Part shown: positions 62,019-64,000 of the stretch, piece after piece
Layout of the letters: every line of letters begins with the position of its first letter
Position numbering within the stretch: position 1 is the stretch's first letter
Source of the DNA: Alteromonas aquimaris
GTDB lineage: Bacteria > Pseudomonadota > Gammaproteobacteria > Enterobacterales > Alteromonadaceae
Reading direction: 5' to 3'
NCBI RefSeq assembly: GCF_026183695.1
Contig: NZ_JAPFRD010000013.1
Span: 124,001-188,000 of the forward strand
Length of the DNA stretch: 64,000 bases
Program-made: the position numbers and the translations under genes
The notes under the pieces: generated by a model
What the model was told of the DNA's origin: nothing
Database searches by the model: none
What the model saw: only the letters and a program-made list of their open reading frames with translations

Positions 62019-62903
62019 GTGCAAGAACTGCTGAATGAGATCAGACAATATTTATCTTTTGAGTTATTCACCCTGTTCAAGCATACCTTTACGGTGGGAG
62101 AGCTATTACTTATTCCTTTTGTCTTAATTGTTGGCTCCTGGATAATCAAAAAGCTAGCGCATTTAGCTACCTATAGATTACGTAAAACGGGTGCCAGTGC
62201 GGATACCGTGCACTTGTTCAAGCGTATCTTCTACATCATTGCTTTTGCTGTGTTAATTGTCACTACGCTTGAAATGCTAAGTGTTCCTTTAACGGCGTTC
62301 GCATTTCTGTCAGGTGCTATTGCCATCGGGGTAGGATTTGGTGCGCAAAATATTATTAACAACTTCATCAGCGGCTGGATCCTAATGTGGGAAAGGCCGA
62401 TTCGTATTGGGGATTTTTTAGAAGTTGATAATGCGCGCGGCTCTGTGGAAGCCATCAATACCCGTTCCACACGTATCCGCAGAGTAGATGGTGTTCACAT
62501 GCTGATCCCGAATAGCAAGTTACTGGAAAACACCGTGATTAACTGGACGTTAATCGATCGTCTCACGCGCACTTCAGTAAAGGTAGGGGTAGCGTATGGC
62601 TCACTCTGCAAAAAAGTGGCCGAGCTAATTGAACGCGCTGTGACCCTGCAAGAGGATATTTTAACCGAACCCAAACCCGTAGTAATTTTTGAAGATTTTG
62701 GTGACAATGCGCTAGTATTTGAAGTGTATTTTTGGGTTAACGCGACAGTTGAACGGGATCTTAGGAAAATTCGCAGTGCGGTCAGGTTCGCCATTGATGA
62801 ATTATTCAATGAAGCGGGTATTGTAATTGCTTTCCCACAACGAGATGTACATGTAGATGGTACGCTGAGACTGACACGCTCACAAAAGGAAGTTGAGGTA
62901 TGA
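62019..62903 (+). CDS. Small mechanosensitive channel (MscS family)
   Basis: 294 residues from the GTG at 62019, 8 bases from GAGAG; a TTG two codons earlier is too close to that site. Three membrane helices (about 20-42, 62-85, 92-115), the pore helix and first beta domain seen in LSGAIAIGVGFGAQNIINNFISGWILMWERPIRIGDFLEV, then a mixed C-terminal domain (VKVGVAYGSLCKKVAELI, GIVIAFPQRDVHV). It opens under membrane tension to release solutes. The stop overlaps the ATG of the following transporter by 4 bases. Confidence 0.95.
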   Translation: MQELLNEIRQYLSFELFTLFKHTFTVGELLLIPFVLIVGSWIIKKLAHLATYRLRKTGASADTVHLFKRIFYIIAFAVLIVTTLEMLSVPLTAFAFLSGAIAIGVGFGAQNIINNFISGWILMWERPIRIGDFLEVDNARGSVEAINTRSTRIRRVDGVHMLIPNSKLLENTVINWTLIDRLTRTSVKVGVAYGSLCKKVAELIERAVTLQEDILTEPKPVVIFEDFGDNALVFEVYFWVNATVERDLRKIRSAVRFAIDELFNEAGIVIAFPQRDVHVDGTLRLTRSQKEVEV

Positions 62904-63871
62904 ACAAAACCGTCACCGAGGCCTTTTTGTGGGCTTATGCCATTAACACCAATGGTGCGAGCCGCTCGCTCACCCCTCAGGATTTGCCCTACGCATGCAA
63001 TGAAGATGAGTATGTATGGATACATCTGTGCTCAGATGTTGAAGAGGTAGATGGTTTGATGCGGGCAATCGGGCTATCTGAAACGGTGGCTGATAAATTA
63101 ACCACACTGGTCACACGGCCACGCACTATAATGGTAGGCAATGGTACACTTATGTATCTTCGCGGTATTAATAAAAATCCAGGCGCATCGCCGGACGATA
63201 TGGTTTCTTTGCGCGTCTGGCTTGAAGAAAAGTTAATTGTAACCGCACGCCGGGCCGATCGGGGGTTAATGTCCATTAATGAAAGCAGAAGCCAGGTCGA
63301 TCTGGGACAGGCACCGGCATCACCCACCTATATGCTCATTCACATCATTGAAAATCTGGCAGACAAAATTCATGAGGTGGTTGATCAGTTTGACGATACG
63401 CTGATAGAGTTCGAATTGAGCGACCATTTGGATAAAAAGGCCCGTTTAGCATTAGGGGATTTACGCCGCCGCGCCGCCTCTATTCGTCGCTACCTTTCCC
63501 CCCAGCGCGATGCGTTGGATGCGATGTTCAGATTACCCCACCTCTCTAACGAACAAATGTTCGAGTTACGAGAACAAACGGAACGTGTAACTCGCTATAT
63601 TGAAGATCTCGATTTAGCGCGTGAGCGTGCTATCGTGCTTCAGGACGAACTTCGTAACACAATAGCTGATCGCCAGGGTATGCGCATGTATGTGTTGTCT
63701 ATGGTAACGGCGATATTTTTACCACTTTCCTTCCTGACCGGTGTTTTTGGGATGAACGTCGGGGGTTTGCCAGGAACTGACACGCCAGAAGCATTTGCCA
63801 TCTTGATAACAGCCATGGGCGGGTTAACCCTAGTCATGCTGATTGCAATGCTGTGGAAACGTTGGTTATAG
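62900..63871 (+). CDS. ZntB/CorA-family metal transporter
   Basis: 323 residues: a cytoplasmic funnel domain (about 1-260, helical, with TRPRTIMVGNGTLMYLRGIN and LREQTERVTRYIEDLDLARERAI) and two C-terminal membrane helices (about 268-288, 299-320) separated by the signature GMNVGGLPGTD. The GMNVGG form with the preceding long helix fits ZntB-type zinc transporters better than Mg2+ CorA, but metal choice is not certain. It is translationally coupled to the mscS gene (ATGA). The 129 bases after it hold no recognisable gene. Confidence 0.92.
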   Translation: MNKTVTEAFLWAYAINTNGASRSLTPQDLPYACNEDEYVWIHLCSDVEEVDGLMRAIGLSETVADKLTTLVTRPRTIMVGNGTLMYLRGINKNPGASPDDMVSLRVWLEEKLIVTARRADRGLMSINESRSQVDLGQAPASPTYMLIHIIENLADKIHEVVDQFDDTLIEFELSDHLDKKARLALGDLRRRAASIRRYLSPQRDALDAMFRLPHLSNEQMFELREQTERVTRYIEDLDLARERAIVLQDELRNTIADRQGMRMYVLSMVTAIFLPLSFLTGVFGMNVGGLPGTDTPEAFAILITAMGGLTLVMLIAMLWKRWL

Positions 63872-64000
63872 CTATTTTGACGTTTAACGATTAAGGTGTC
63901 GACTGAGTGGTGCGGGCCTTTGGTGGAGTCATCGAAAAACTGGAAGACACCTGCGGATGACCTTTTTTATTTACCTGCACATGCTTATCCAAGGGTGTCA

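Noticed and set aside
63872..64000. Possible start of another gene at the right edge.
   Set aside because: Neither strand gives a convincing frame in the last 129 bases.

Overview
The window reads as chromosome of a marine-type gammaproteobacterium of the Alteromonadales (Alteromonadaceae-like). The basis is the order and family content of the genes (yhdP-rng-maf-mreDCB; lptM-lysA-dapF-yigA-xerC-yigB ... uvrD; rarD-yigI-recQ; fbp/mpl divergent) together with many c-di-GMP proteins and an MshF-like protein beside mreB. No genome-level comparison could be run, so the family assignment is inference. Most of the window is housekeeping DNA, with a few accessory patches.

Layout. 1-8.4 kb (minus): envelope and shape block yhdP, rng, maf, mreD, mreC, mreB, with an orphan MshF-like gene upstream. 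9-10.7 kb: a gene-poor stretch, a 3'-truncated hexapeptide acetyltransferase and an array of paired-hairpin repeats. 10.7-20.2 kb: rluF and ssb (minus), an M28 peptidase, an alpha/beta hydrolase lipoprotein and a YajR-type MFS transporter, then uvrA with a hotdog thioesterase and a 2OG-Fe(II) oxygenase in one operon. 20.5-24.4 kb (minus): chemoreceptor, DUF3299, ppa, fbp. 24.7-28.8 kb (plus): mpl-ubiX-S1/P1 nuclease, a tudor-like DUF2945 protein and a frameshifted retropepsin-like gene. 28.8-31.4 kb (minus): a hybrid histidine kinase with an AhpD-like N-terminus, and rraA. 31.9-36.5 kb (plus): lptM-lysA-dapF-DUF484-xerC-yigB, tightly packed. 36.8-41.0 kb: a four-gene cassette (cupredoxin, GGDEF/EAL protein, DUF3034 protein, truncated-globin lipoprotein) lying between yigB and uvrD, then cysE on the minus strand. 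42.2-45.7 kb: uvrD behind a clear LexA-type box, and a double-receiver diguanylate cyclase. 46-47.4 kb: AT-rich remnant of an Rhs polymorphic-toxin gene with two small downstream genes. 47.6-53.1 kb: rarD, mgtE, yigI-type thioesterase, recQ, GST. 53.6-57.7 kb: DUF3630, a large 7TMR-type GGDEF/EAL protein, ribA. 57.6-58.2 kb (minus): a putative double-glycine-leader bacteriocin/microcin precursor, a terminator and a small two-helix membrane protein that could be its immunity protein. 58.3-60.4 kb: DUF3300 gene followed by a 23-bp tandem array and a second paired-hairpin repeat array. 60.5-63.9 kb: ATP-grasp protein and DUF1439-like protein (minus), then an MscS channel and a ZntB/CorA-type transporter (plus).

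How the parts relate. The housekeeping operons cover cell shape and outer-membrane homeostasis (YhdP, MreBCD, LptM, Mpl), DNA repair (UvrA, UvrD, RecQ, SSB, XerC), RNA decay (RNase G and its inhibitor-type partner RraA for RNase E), lysine/peptidoglycan precursors (LysA, DapF), and central metabolism (Ppa, Fbp, CysE, RibA, UbiX). Three c-di-GMP proteins show mirrored motif states: one with a broken GGDEF and good EAL, one with good GGDEF and EIL, one with GGEEF only. The parts most worth a second look are the microcin-like locus at 57.6-58.2 kb, the Rhs remnant at 46.1-47.4 kb, and the paired-hairpin repeat family shared by 10.2 kb and 60.0 kb. No tRNA, rRNA, CRISPR array, intact insertion sequence or prophage was seen.
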